Both the position numbers and the translations under genes were made by a program. Of a stretch of 64,000 nt of DNA, positions 35,966 through 44,754 are shown piece after piece (position 1 is the first letter of the stretch; each line of letters starts with the position of its first letter). The DNA comes from Halostagnicola sp. A-GB9-2. Its GTDB lineage: Archaea; Halobacteriota; Halobacteria; Halobacteriales; Natrialbaceae. Below the pieces are notes generated by a model. The model ran no database searches. It was not told the DNA's origin and worked only from the letters and a program-made list of their open reading frames with translations. The stretch covers positions 26,367 through 90,366 of the forward strand of contig NZ_JASJOC010000014.1 of the NCBI RefSeq assembly GCF_030068615.1, given 5' to 3'.

Positions 35966-37027
35966 TCACGGATGGAGAACGATTTTGACTCCCTGTCGGT
36001 CAGCTTCGGCGGCAAAAGCCGCTTCGAAGTCGCTCATCTCGAATCGTGGCCCGACGACGGGCGACAGATCGATCGCGGGCGCGATCGCGAGCGTCCGGCG
36101 CCAGTCCGACTCGCGGCGGGCATTGACCGTTTGGACCGAAATCTCCTCCTTTAGGAGGTCGTTGAAGCCGAACGGGACGCGCTCGGCACCATGATAGACG
36201 CCGATCTGGACGAGTTCGCCGCCCGAGCGGATGCTCGACTCCGCGAGCCGAAGCGCAGATTCGTGGCCGGACGCCTCGAGGAACACGTCGGCCGAATCGT
36301 CGAGCGCGCCCTCTGTAACGTTTCGCGTCGACGTGGCGCCCATCTCCTCGGCGATCGGGAGTCGCGTCCCCTCGTCGACGTCGGCGCCGATCATCACTAT
36401 CTCGCTCGCACCCGCTTCGCGCGCTGCGAGCAGCGCGCTTAATCCCGCCGATCCGGGGCCGGTGATCGCGACGCGATCCCCGACCTCGAACGATGACGCC
36501 TCGATCCCGTGGACCCCGATGGCGAGCAACTCGAGGAACACGCCCTCGTCGAACGTGATTTCGTCGGAGAGCGTGTAGAGGTTGCGTGCGGGCACTACCA
36601 CGTACTCCGCGAGCGCGCCGGGCACCTCGGTGTCGATCCCGATCGCCTTCCGACCGTGCGGCGAGAATCCGGTTTCGTTCGTGCAAAGATTGCTGCGTCC
36701 CTCCCGGCAGTTCCGGCACCGTCCACAGGAGATCCGCGGCTCGACTGCGACGCGCTCACCGCCCTCCCAGCCCTCGACGCGCGGCCCCACGGCGTCCACC
36801 ACGCCCGCAAATTCGTGGCCGAACACCTGTGGGAGGTGTGGCTTGTAACGGTGGTAGGACTCCTCCCACCGGTAGAATGGGGCTTCGACGCCGCCGTCGA
36901 TGCCGACGGACTTCACGGCGATCCGCACTTCACCCTCGCCTGGTTCCGGGATCGGTCGTTCCGCGAGATTCATGCCTTCGCTCGCCTCCCGCTTCTCCAG
37001 CACCGTCATCTTGCCCGTAGTCGCCAT
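35966..37027 (-). CDS. Zinc-type medium-chain alcohol dehydrogenase with altered catalytic-site residue
   Basis: 353 residues. The structural zinc site is intact (Cys101, Cys104, Cys107, Cys115 in CGRCRNCREGRSNLC), as are GHEFAGVV (His71-Glu72) and the Rossmann segment VAITGPGSAGLSALLAA. The first catalytic-zinc ligand, normally Cys in VGICGTD, is Asp44 in VGIDGGV. Haloferax glucose dehydrogenase also has Asp at this position, so activity is probably retained with different metal geometry. The gene is single, downstream of IS debris and divergent from a binding-protein gene. Sugar or polyol alcohol dehydrogenase is the best guess. Confidence 0.82.
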   Translation of the reverse strand: MATTGKMTVLEKREASEGMNLAERPIPEPGEGEVRIAVKSVGIDGGVEAPFYRWEESYHRYKPHLPQVFGHEFAGVVDAVGPRVEGWEGGERVAVEPRISCGRCRNCREGRSNLCTNETGFSPHGRKAIGIDTEVPGALAEYVVVPARNLYTLSDEITFDEGVFLELLAIGVHGIEASSFEVGDRVAITGPGSAGLSALLAAREAGASEIVMIGADVDEGTRLPIAEEMGATSTRNVTEGALDDSADVFLEASGHESALRLAESSIRSGGELVQIGVYHGAERVPFGFNDLLKEEISVQTVNARRESDWRRTLAIAPAIDLSPVVGPRFEMSDFEAAFAAEADRQGVKIVLHP

Positions 37028-37084
37028 TGTGGAACTAGTTTGTGGGAGTAGAGTTACTTCTTTTGGGCAACTCCCACGGGAAAG

Positions 37085-38136
37085 TTATATATGATATGCG
37101 GAAGATGGTGGCAAATAGCATGGGAAATTACACACGGCGAGCCGCACTAAAGCGTGGTACGGCTCTGGGAGCAACTGTCGGTCTGTCTGGAATAGCTGGC
37201 TGTAGTAGCATTCTTGGAGGGGGCGATAATTCAGAATTGGGGTTTAATTTCACTGTCCCGATCGAAAATACTGGATCCTTATTTGATATCCCAGAGATTC
37301 AGGATGCACTTCCGAACGTCGGTGACGAATACGAACTAAATGTTTCACAGGATAGTGCTACCACGGACTCGGTCAACGCTTTAGCCACTGGTGAGACGGA
37401 CGTAATTTTGGTTGCGAACGTCAGTTATGCGAATACTGTTCTCGAAGAAGCCGTTCCTAGCGGTTTAACTACAATTGCGAGCGGGTTTGGTGACGCTTAT
37501 CCAGACCATTATGGGGTTACTGTGTACTCTCTCCCCGACTCTGACATAACTAATCCAGAGGATCTCGAAGGAGCAACACTTGCTGTGAATACTCTTGGTG
37601 GTGGAATTTATGCAGTTTGGATGCACCAATTACAGCAAGTTGGACTAACTGCTGATGACGTCGAATTCGTCGAACAAGGATTCCCGACATTCGCTGAAGG
37701 ATTACGAGATGGTATTTTCGACGCTGCAATTTTCCCCGCATTGTTTGCGACAGAAGCACGCTCTGAGGGCTTTACGGAAGTCTTCAAAAGTCAAGATATA
37801 CTTGATCCATACCCTCATGCATTTGTCGCGTCTGGAAATGATGTTCTAGACGAGAAAGAAGATATGATACGCACCTTCTTAGAAGATTATCAGGCACTGA
37901 TTGACTACGTCCATGACAACCGGGATAAAGTAGTTTCGCTTGCCAGTGAACACTTCGAGATGGCAGAAGAGACTGTTGACGCATTTTATCTCTTAGAGGA
38001 GTACGACTATTACCGTGGGTCCGCGGAGCTTGACATGGACGAACTTCAGTATGCAATCGATCTGGTAAGCGAGGTTGATGCCATCGACGAGTCGTTCGAT
38101 GTGACCGAACATGCAACTAATGAATATCTCCCATAA
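37085..38136 (+). CDS. Orphan solute-binding lipoprotein, NMT1/TAXI-like periplasmic-binding fold
   Basis: Coding part 37120-38136, 338 residues from MGNYTRRAALKRG, a Tat signal with lipobox IAGC; the interval includes the TATA box TTATATAT at 37085-37092, about 30 bases ahead. Mature-protein text such as SVNALATGETDVILVANVSY, DLEGATLAVNTLGGG and LRDGIFDAAIFPALFATEA fits nitrate/sulphonate/TAXI-type binding proteins. No permease or ATPase gene is adjacent. The gene is visibly richer in A and T and in NNA/NNT codons than its neighbours and is bordered by IS remnants, so recent transfer is likely. Ligand unknown. Confidence 0.8.
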
Positions 38137-38181
38137 AATAATTTAGAGAAACAATTCAGATAAGCAAATTCAATGTGAAAT

Positions 38182-38400
38182 CTATCGATCTAAATCGCTC
38201 GTTGACGGTTCTGCGTCGGCGTAGTCGAAACAGTTGAAGAAATCGAGAGTTCTTCTTTTCACTGCTCGGAAAACACGTTCAACGCTATTCCAATTTCTAT
38301 ATCGTTCGTATCTGAAATTGAGGCATGCCAAGACTACGTATCTTGGAGCGCCGGTACTCCATTAACGAGGAATACAGCGTCATCAACAGCTGGTGGATCT
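38182..38400 (-). pseudogene. Decayed IS6-type transposase, C-terminal fragment
   Basis: On the minus strand one frame gives AVFLVNGVPALQDT and another gives NWNSVERVFRAVKRRTLDFFNCF then YADAEP before a stop at 38182. Intact IS6-family haloarchaeal transposases carry FLVDNA..L followed by RNSVERIFREVKRRTSSFSNTFS. The two pieces are out of frame, so the gene is dead. It could be the other end of the same kind of element as the fragment at 35544-35906. Confidence 0.55.
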
Positions 38401-38680
38401 TCTGTGTGTCTTCGATCGGTCGTTCCAACAGCGGTGGCGGCGAGTGGCTGAGGTATTCGCCAAGGCCATTGCCTCCTCATTCCTCTCGAAAAGATGTCTC
38501 GATAAGTCGCCGCTGTCACGTGGTTCTCCGCGTAGCTAAAGACGGATAGGGCTAGCAATTATCGCAGGACGAGTCTGGTCAGATTCACCGCAATCTCGGC
38601 ACAGCCCTGGTCTCAGACAGTCACTAAACTAGAACGGGTGGTGTAAAGAGCTAAGTTCCCCTTTCACCATAATAGTAGTG
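38401..38680. other. Spacer upstream of the VOC protein gene
   Basis: Upstream continuation of degraded transposase-like DNA (minus-strand text is still open to 38558 but matches poorly), then a short promoter region. No additional gene is supported. Confidence 0.35.
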
Positions 38681-39199
38681 ATGGTTGGAGTGAAATACTC
38701 TCACGTCACAATCGTGGTTGACGACCTCGACGAGACCGCCGAATTCTATCGAGAGGTCTTCGGCCTCGAGGAGTTACCGACGCCAGACTGGGACGTCCCC
38801 GTTAGGTGGTTCGGTATCGGTGATGCCCAGTTACACCTCCTTGATGATCCCTCGCTTCCAGCAGAGGTCAGTCACTTCGCGCTGCACGTCGACGAGTTTG
38901 AGCCTGTCTATGAGGGGGTTCGCAACTATGACAGTGCAACCGTAGAACCGTTCACTGACCGGACTGGTGCCGAGATTGTCGACGGCCACCAACCAGTTTA
39001 CTATCTCCCCACAGGGACCGTGCAGTGGTACATCCGTGATCCGTCGGGGAACTTGATCGAGATTAATTATCCCGAGGTGGACGAAATTCACGAGTCGGTT
39101 GTCCCTAACATCGTCGAGCGGCAAGACGTGGAACCGAACGACGGCCCCCATCCAGGTGACATATACGGAGAATTCGGCGTCCAACCCGGAGACGACTGA
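38681..39199 (+). CDS. VOC family protein (glyoxalase/dioxygenase superfamily)
   Basis: 172 residues. The ATG at 38681 follows a GTG by one codon. One VOC unit: KYSHVTIVVDDLDETAEFYREVFGLEEL at the N-terminus (metal His in SHVTI), EVSHFALHVDE in the middle and YIRDPSGNLIEINYPEV with the metal Glu. A charged 40-residue tail follows. Members include glyoxalases, fosfomycin-type thiol transferases and ring-cleavage enzymes; none can be chosen. It is alone, surrounded by spacer DNA and IS fragments. Confidence 0.78.
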   Translation: MVGVKYSHVTIVVDDLDETAEFYREVFGLEELPTPDWDVPVRWFGIGDAQLHLLDDPSLPAEVSHFALHVDEFEPVYEGVRNYDSATVEPFTDRTGAEIVDGHQPVYYLPTGTVQWYIRDPSGNLIEINYPEVDEIHESVVPNIVERQDVEPNDGPHPGDIYGEFGVQPGDD

Positions 39200-40078
39200 G
39201 GAGCGAGCACGTACGGCGCTGCCGTCAGAACTCAGGAACCCCGAGGATGAGTCCAGAGGTGTTCAAATAAGAATTACGAATAAGGAAGTGCAATATTCGA
39301 GCGTCTATACTCGATATCGCCTCTCACGCCAATGGTAACGGCTAAATTCGAAAGTTGATGTAACACGCAAATTCACGGCCCTCAGTGGTGCAATCTCGAG
39401 CGCGACATCGTGAGGTCTGCTCGGGCGTTCCACCGGCTATAAAACCTTCCGGCATTGTCGGGTAACCAGGGATACTTTGTCCCCCTTTATCAAGGAGACC
39501 TCGCAGCTTCCTCGCAGAGCATCCCGTCGCCGTGATATACGTGTGAAAGCCGAGAAGCTCTGTCTGAGCGGAGATGGACGACATGCTCGGGCAACTCCAC
39601 GAACTGCCGATTGTCGACGAGTCTGTCGGGCTCGAATCGATCTGCGTGGGGGACGGTGCCGACCACTTGCGGCAAGAGTACGATGTCAGCATCCTTCCGA
39701 CGACGTTGTACTTCGTTGGGCAGTTGGTGGACGTGCGAAATGTCGGTCCCCGTGAGTTCGATCACGTCGTACGGGAGGTCGAGATACTACTGAACCGCGG
39801 GAACGAATCTAGGTCGGAAAATTCCCAGTCGAAAGTAAAGTCTTTCTCCGTATTCGATTGCCCGCACCGAGTCGGTTCCGACCGGGTGTAGAAAGTCCCG
39901 AAGAGAAACGAGGCGCCTTTTGTCCCGGGAATATCAGCGTGTAGCGTCGAATCCGTGCCGTATACGCTGTTGAATCAGACTGTAGGTTCGGTACGCTCTA
40001 AAGAAAGACCTCGACGACTTCTGAGATTCAACTGTGTTCCTTTGTAGAAGGATCGTCGTTCAACGACTATTCTGCGGG
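39200..40078. other. Long low-information region around the thioredoxin-like fragment
   Basis: About 880 bases between the VOC and SDR genes. Apart from the fragment at 39574-39891, open frames on both strands are short and unrecognised. The composition is mixed and typical of decaying DNA. Confidence 0.4.
39574..39891 (+). pseudogene. Possible thioredoxin-fold fragment lacking its CxxC half
   Basis: The frame from 39574 reads MDDMLGQLHELPIVDE, then LRQEYDVSILPTTLYFVGQL and GPREFDHVVREVEILLN. The cis-proline motif SILPTT followed by LYF..G and a closing helix is the C-terminal half of a thioredoxin-like domain. The WCxxC-bearing first half is absent and an in-frame stop lies nine bases upstream of the ATG. 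The last 35 codons lose the family pattern. Either a relic or a small divergent protein; low certainty. Confidence 0.35.
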
Positions 40079-40840
40079 TTACTGGTCCTGCAGGAAATCC
40101 GGCCACTCCTCGGGCGGTTTCTCGAGGTAGTCGGGTCGCTCGTTGAGACTCCCACCGCCCTCGATTTCGAGGACCGTCCCGGTGATGTAATCGGAGAGGT
40201 CGGACACGAGAAAGAGGACGCCGTCAGCGACGTCCTCGGACGTGACACCGCGACCGATCGGACCGCTCGGACCGCCGCCGGGACAGATCGCGTTCACCCG
40301 AACGTCCGGCCCCAGGTCTCGAGACGTGTGCTTTGAGAGGCCGATGAGGCCCCACTTCGAAGCGGTATAACTTGGGTTGCCGTGGACGGTGACGTTTCGA
40401 CCTGCCATCGAGGAGATGTTGACGATTCGCCCTTGGCCGTGTTTTTGCATCTCCGACGCGACGGCCTTCGTGCAATTGAACGGTCCCGAGAGGTTCAGGC
40501 CAACCCCGTCGGCCCACGTGTCGAAATCGAGTTCAGTAAAGTGGTCGGTCGTGCTCCCGCCGGCGTTATTGACGAGGATCTCCACGCTTCCGAACCGGTC
40601 GACCGTGGCCTCGACGAGCGCCTCTGCGGACGCCGGATCGGTCACGTCGCAGTCGACGACCTCCACCTCGATATCGTAGTTTCGAAGTTCTTCGGCCGTC
40701 TCCTCAGCTTTCTCGACCTGGACGTCGGCGATCACGATGTTGCTTCCGGCCTCGCCGAGGCGTTTGGCGATTCCGCGTCCGAACCCCTGTGCTCCACCGG
40801 TGACGATTGCAGTCTCATCTGTCAGATCGATATTGATCAT
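40079..40840 (-). CDS. Short-chain dehydrogenase/reductase (classical SDR)
   Basis: 253 residues. Cofactor motif TGGAQGFGRGIA (residues 14-25), NNAGG at 91-95, catalytic Ser143/144, Tyr158 and Lys162 (YTASK), and the post-catalytic NAICPGGG. Asp39 after the second strand (VIADV) favours NAD+. Oxidises a secondary alcohol or 3-hydroxyacyl-type substrate. It lies on the same strand as, and downstream of, the PaaK-like gene across about 200 bases; they may share a pathway but the spacing argues against tight coupling. Confidence 0.88.
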   Translation of the reverse strand: MINIDLTDETAIVTGGAQGFGRGIAKRLGEAGSNIVIADVQVEKAEETAEELRNYDIEVEVVDCDVTDPASAEALVEATVDRFGSVEILVNNAGGSTTDHFTELDFDTWADGVGLNLSGPFNCTKAVASEMQKHGQGRIVNISSMAGRNVTVHGNPSYTASKWGLIGLSKHTSRDLGPDVRVNAICPGGGPSGPIGRGVTSEDVADGVLFLVSDLSDYITGTVLEIEGGGSLNERPDYLEKPPEEWPDFLQDQ

Positions 40841-41039
40841 GTGTTCTGCTCACTTGCGACAAGGATAAGCGTACCGAATTGTCTCGGGCGTTGGCACCGT
40901 TCTCCGCTGGGTCGTTGCACTACGCGTCTTCTTTCGCTGGCTCGAGAACAGTGTATTCCGACGGGTCGCGGCCGTTCGACGGCGGAGAGTACCGCGGGCT
41001 AGCGCTGTTCGCTCGGCCGTTGTGCGTGCGTCATCGGAG

Positions 41040-42371
41040 TCAGTTACGAACTTCGATAAGGTTCGTCTTGTACTCGTCCGTCGGGAGGTCGTCGACATCG
41101 ACGACCGTGGGATCGACGCGGACTTTGAGCTGACCGCGGACGACGTCGACGACATCGTTGATGAGTTCCGATTCGGATCGGGTAGTGTTCGGCTCGGACG
41201 CGATTTCGATCGAAATCGGATCCTCGAAGTGGACTTTGCTTTCGTTCGGGACGATCATTCGAACGCGCGGTGCGACGCCGTCGACTTCCGAGATGACGTC
41301 GCGGACCGCCGACGGGAAGACGTTCATGCCCTTGTAAATGAGCATGTCGTCGGTTCGGCCGATGCACTGAATCTTCGGCGACGTTCGACCGCAATCGCAG
41401 TCGGTCCCCGTCACGCGGGCGTAATCACCCGACCGGAATCGAACCAGCGGCGTCGCTTCCCGGCGCAGGTGGGTGTACACGAGTTCGCCTTCGTTCCCGC
41501 TTTCGAAGGGTTTGGTCTCGCCCGTTTCCGGGTCGATCAGTTCGACGTGCGCGTGGCCCTGGCCGTGGAAGTGCATCCCCGATTCTTCCTCGCACTCGGC
41601 CCACATACAACCGATGACGTCTCCCAGTCCCATCGCCTCGCGGACCAGGTTAGCGTCCCAGATGTCGTAGAACTCGGATCGGATCTCCGGGTTAGAAATT
41701 CCGGGCCCACCGCCGCCGATAACCTTCGTCATGGACAGATCCTCCGGCGAAACGCCGCACACTTCCTCCGCCTGTTCGGAGAGGTATTGGACGTGTGAGG
41801 TGGTCGTCCACAAGACGTCCGGATGGATATCGGTCGCGACGGAAAGCAGTCGGTCGGTGCTTTCCCCGCCCGCGGGGACGACGTTCGCACCCAGTTTCGT
41901 TAGCGACTCGAAATACGGCGTTCCGCCGGTGATCATCGTTTGTCCCGCCCCGAACAACACCGTGTCCGACGGTCGGACCCCCACCGTGTAAAATGCGCGC
42001 TCTTGGACCGTGTTCCAGTCGCGTCGATCTTTCGACGTGAGCCCGAAGTAAGTGGGTTTGCCCGTCGTTCCGGACGACGAAATGACGCGATTGAGCGCCG
42101 AGGTAGGAGCGGTTTGGTGTTCGCCGAGGGGTTTGGCCGGCGTTTGGCTCGCTTGACAGTCTCGCTCGTCCTGTTTCGTCATGAACGGAAGCTCGGCGAA
42201 CTCCTCGAGCGTACCGATAGCCGTAGGATCGACGTCCCACTCCTCGAAGAGACGGCGGTAGTATGCTGATTGTTCCATGAGATATTCAAGCTGACTGGGA
42301 AGGAGACGCTCGTGTTCAGCGAGTACTTCTTCCCATGGCTGAATCTCAATCGGGTCGTAAACATCAACCAT
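41040..42371 (-). CDS. paaK: Phenylacetate-CoA ligase family (PaaK-like) AMP-dependent synthetase
   Basis: 443 residues from the ATG at 42371; a GTG at 42386 would add five residues. Family blocks are the P-loop SSSGTTGKPTYFGLT, YFESLTKLGANVVPAGG, GGGGPGISNPE, a zinc-like CDCGRTSPKIQCIGRTDDML-type segment (CDCGRTSP then GRTDDML) and KGMNVFPSAVRDV. PaaK relatives activate aryl acids such as phenylacetate or 2-aminobenzoate to CoA thioesters. It is divergent from an IclR regulator, which is the classical layout for a locally regulated aromatic-acid gene. Exact acid unknown. Confidence 0.88.
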   Translation of the reverse strand: MVDVYDPIEIQPWEEVLAEHERLLPSQLEYLMEQSAYYRRLFEEWDVDPTAIGTLEEFAELPFMTKQDERDCQASQTPAKPLGEHQTAPTSALNRVISSSGTTGKPTYFGLTSKDRRDWNTVQERAFYTVGVRPSDTVLFGAGQTMITGGTPYFESLTKLGANVVPAGGESTDRLLSVATDIHPDVLWTTTSHVQYLSEQAEEVCGVSPEDLSMTKVIGGGGPGISNPEIRSEFYDIWDANLVREAMGLGDVIGCMWAECEEESGMHFHGQGHAHVELIDPETGETKPFESGNEGELVYTHLRREATPLVRFRSGDYARVTGTDCDCGRTSPKIQCIGRTDDMLIYKGMNVFPSAVRDVISEVDGVAPRVRMIVPNESKVHFEDPISIEIASEPNTTRSESELINDVVDVVRGQLKVRVDPTVVDVDDLPTDEYKTNLIEVRN

Positions 42372-42520
42372 GATTTGGTAAGTCACTGCCTAGCTAATTC
42401 AGTCTATCGGTTCGTCTCTTCGAAACTAGTCAGATACAAACTCCAAGAATTGGTCAGCATCGCCGGTTACGGCCTGTCTGTCGGACTGAAGTCGAAATGA
42501 CGACCCTTCGTCGGATCTCG

Positions 42521-42575
42521 CCCATCGAAAGTCCTCGAAGCCGGCTGAACTGAACTGACCTAAGATTTCGATGGG
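42521..42575. promoter_or_regulatory. Ten-base inverted repeat between paaK and iclR
   Basis: CCCATCGAAA (42521-42530) and TTTCGATGGG (42566-42575) are perfect reverse complements separated by 35 bases in the divergent intergenic region. The half-site spacing of about four helical turns is compatible with binding of an IclR tetramer or DNA looping. Confidence 0.45.
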
Positions 42576-42622
42576 AGAAGAACGAGAGGAAGTGAGCGCA
42601 TTATTTTGACCCTCGCAAAAGA

Positions 42623-42629
42623 ATATATA
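42623..42629 (+). promoter_or_regulatory. TATA box of the IclR-family regulator gene
   Basis: ATATATA is centred 26 bases before the ATG at 42652, indicating a leaderless transcript. Confidence 0.6.
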
Positions 42630-42651
42630 CCTTCATTCTATATTATTATCC

Positions 42652-43437
42652 ATGTCGGATGAAAGCCGCCGAATCCAATCGGTCGATCGGTCGTTTCAGA
42701 TACTTCGCCAAATCAACGAAACCGGCTGTAGTAGCGTCTCGGAAATTTCCGAAGATGTCGGCCTCTCACCGGGGACCGTCCACACGCATCTGGCAACCCT
42801 CAAATCGAATGGGTTCGTCAAGCAGGAGGGAGAAAAATACAAGTTAGGAATGGAGTTCATCCCCTTCAGCGAGCGGGTGCGAGGCCAGACCGACCTCTTC
42901 CGAGCCGGCAAGATGGAGATTGAGAAGTTAGCTCACGAGTACGACGCTGTGGCGCACCTGATAACGGAATATCAGGGCAAGACGCTTATTCTGTACGAAA
43001 CCTTCGGGAAGGACGCCATCGGGAAAGAGATACACACCAAGAAACGAGACGAACCGCAAGTCCACACCCACTGTACGGCCGGCGGGAAAGCGATACTCGC
43101 CCACCTACCCGAGTCGGGGGTCGAACAAATCATCGAACAGCAGGGGTTACCGGCGTACACGTCCCACACGATAACCGACGAGGACGAACTGTACGAGGAA
43201 CTCGACCAGATTCGCGATCAGCGGTACGCGGTTAACAATCAAGAGGTCGTGTACGGAAACCAGGGTATTGGCGCGCCGATCATCGACGAGCACGAAACCG
43301 TCATCGGCGCGATAAGCATCTCCGGCCCGGCCAACAATTGGCAGGGAGAACAACTCGAGAACGAACTCGCCAAGGCGGTCATTCGATCGGCGAACAACAT
43401 CGAAATCAACATTCATACCGGAACTGGCCTGCTGTAG
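42652..43437 (+). CDS. IclR family transcriptional regulator
   Basis: 261 residues. Winged helix-turn-helix at residues about 8-65 (SVDRSFQILRQINETG, SVSEISEDVGLSPGTVHTHLATLKSNGFV), then the GAF-like IclR effector domain with HTHCTAGGKAILAHLPE and IGAPIIDEHETVIGAISISGP. It probably senses a small aromatic or dicarboxylic acid and controls the divergent paaK-like gene and itself through the intergenic inverted repeat. Confidence 0.92.
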   Translation: MSDESRRIQSVDRSFQILRQINETGCSSVSEISEDVGLSPGTVHTHLATLKSNGFVKQEGEKYKLGMEFIPFSERVRGQTDLFRAGKMEIEKLAHEYDAVAHLITEYQGKTLILYETFGKDAIGKEIHTKKRDEPQVHTHCTAGGKAILAHLPESGVEQIIEQQGLPAYTSHTITDEDELYEELDQIRDQRYAVNNQEVVYGNQGIGAPIIDEHETVIGAISISGPANNWQGEQLENELAKAVIRSANNIEINIHTGTGLL

Positions 43438-43904
43438 TATTTGAGGATGTCAAATTGGTGGTGACTCTCCCCTCCGAACTATACATGTGTATGGGTGTAA
43501 ATTCGCGCGCTTTTGTTCGCGACCGAGATAATTACGGGGTCCCTCCCGAAAGACGCGACAGATGTAGTGGGTTAGATCGATTGAGGGCACAAACAACTGG
43601 TGATTCCAACAGAATAGCGTGATTCGATAAAAGCAGATTGATAAGTACCCGCGGAATTTGTATCCCGCTCGTCTTTTCCCAATGCGATAAATCAACGCAG
43701 GGAAAGCGGATAGCAGTCGATCGCTCTGGTCATTTGACGCTCTCAAAACAATTTGAACGATTCGGAGAACCCTGCTCTGTCGGATCGCTAGAGTCATCGA
43801 TCCGCGGATCACGATCGCGGATCAGTAGGACCGTCCCGATGATTTCGGCCGTCTGATGGACGGTCTCCAACGGCGGTCCGAATCATCTCCGAGTGGTTGA
43901 TAAG
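43438..43904. other. Gene-free spacer downstream of the IclR gene
   Basis: About 470 bases. A 120-codon minus-strand frame (43450-43812) is rich in Arg, Tyr, Cys and Ile, unlike real genes here, and matches nothing. No RNA gene or repeat seen. Confidence 0.4.
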
Positions 43905-44240
43905 TCAGTCGGTCGCTCCGATCTCACCGGTCGCTCGTTCGACCGCGGATCTGAACGCCTCCGAATCGATATGATAGATCGTGTTGCCGCTGTCGTCGCG
44001 CGATCGTTCGACGGAAAACGCGTCGTCGCCGTCGATTTGGACGGTCCATTCGTCGGTGTATTCAACGTTGATACCGAGAAACAGAACCTCGCAGTCGTGG
44101 ACCGACTCGAGAGTCGGAACAACCTCGTGAACGTAGACGTTGTCGTCGAACCGGGGTGGCTCGTACGACGGAAGATCCATCGACGCTCTTGCACGTTCGT
44201 TTGCCCGCCACCAGTCGGGTTTCTCTCGATCATCGCTCAT
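43905..44240 (-). CDS. Conserved small haloarchaeal protein of unknown function
   Basis: 111 residues, acidic, soluble. Starts MSDDREKPDWWRANERARASMDLPSYEPPRF; the DWW...LP.Y.PPRF and YVHEVVP.LE pattern is one I associate with a family of short haloarchaeal hypotheticals. The second half is predicted beta-rich (VLFLGINVEYTDEWTVQIDG) and ends in a helix. It is divergent from the Rieske gene. No function can be proposed. Confidence 0.6.
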   Translation of the reverse strand: MSDDREKPDWWRANERARASMDLPSYEPPRFDDNVYVHEVVPTLESVHDCEVLFLGINVEYTDEWTVQIDGDDAFSVERSRDDSGNTIYHIDSEAFRSAVERATGEIGATD

Positions 44241-44375
44241 GCGTGAGCGTACAGTCTCGAGGTGAAAGTACGTGTCGACGTTTCAGTTTCACTTCAGCGT
44301 ACCACCTAAACCGGCCATACCGGTGCGTACCATGTCACCAAAACTATTAATAATGCAACGGTGGATCGTGTGAGC

Positions 44376-44741
44376 ATGGCAGAACACTCGATCGTCGAAG
44401 CGAGCGAATTAGCCGACGGTGATCACCTCGTGGTCGAACTTGAAGGACGCGAGATAGGCGTCTTCAACATTGACGGCGACTACTACGCGCACACGAACTG
44501 GTGTGCACATCAAAGCGGGCCGGTTTGCGAGGGGCAAACCGCAGGCTTTCTCGATGCGGAGTTCAACAGGGAGTCACTGGAAACGGACATCGAGTGGACG
44601 CGCGAAGACGAAATCATCGCCTGTCCGTGGCACGGGTGGGAGTTCGATCTGGTGACCGGCGAGTGCCACTCGAAACCGGGAGTACAGTTGATCTCACACG
44701 ACGTATTCGTTGAGGACGGCGAAATCGTCGTCAGCGTCTGA
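44376..44741 (+). CDS. Rieske [2Fe-2S] ferredoxin-like protein
   Basis: 121 residues. The cluster ligands are Cys43 and His45 (WCAHQSGPVC) and Cys83 and His86 (CPWHGWEF). The spacing between the two motifs is 37 residues, about 20 more than in standard Rieske ferredoxins; the insertion is charged (EFNRESLETDIEWTREDE). It could supply electrons to a ring-hydroxylating oxygenase, but no oxygenase alpha subunit or reductase is seen in the window. ATG at 44376 preferred to a start 15 bases upstream. Convergent with the amidohydrolase gene. Confidence 0.85.
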   Translation: MAEHSIVEASELADGDHLVVELEGREIGVFNIDGDYYAHTNWCAHQSGPVCEGQTAGFLDAEFNRESLETDIEWTREDEIIACPWHGWEFDLVTGECHSKPGVQLISHDVFVEDGEIVVSV

Positions 44742-44754
44742 TCGGTTAACGCGA

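Noticed and set aside
43450..43812. 120-codon minus-strand frame after the IclR gene
   Set aside because: Cys/Tyr/Ile/Arg-rich composition typical of chance frames in AT-richer DNA; no motif.
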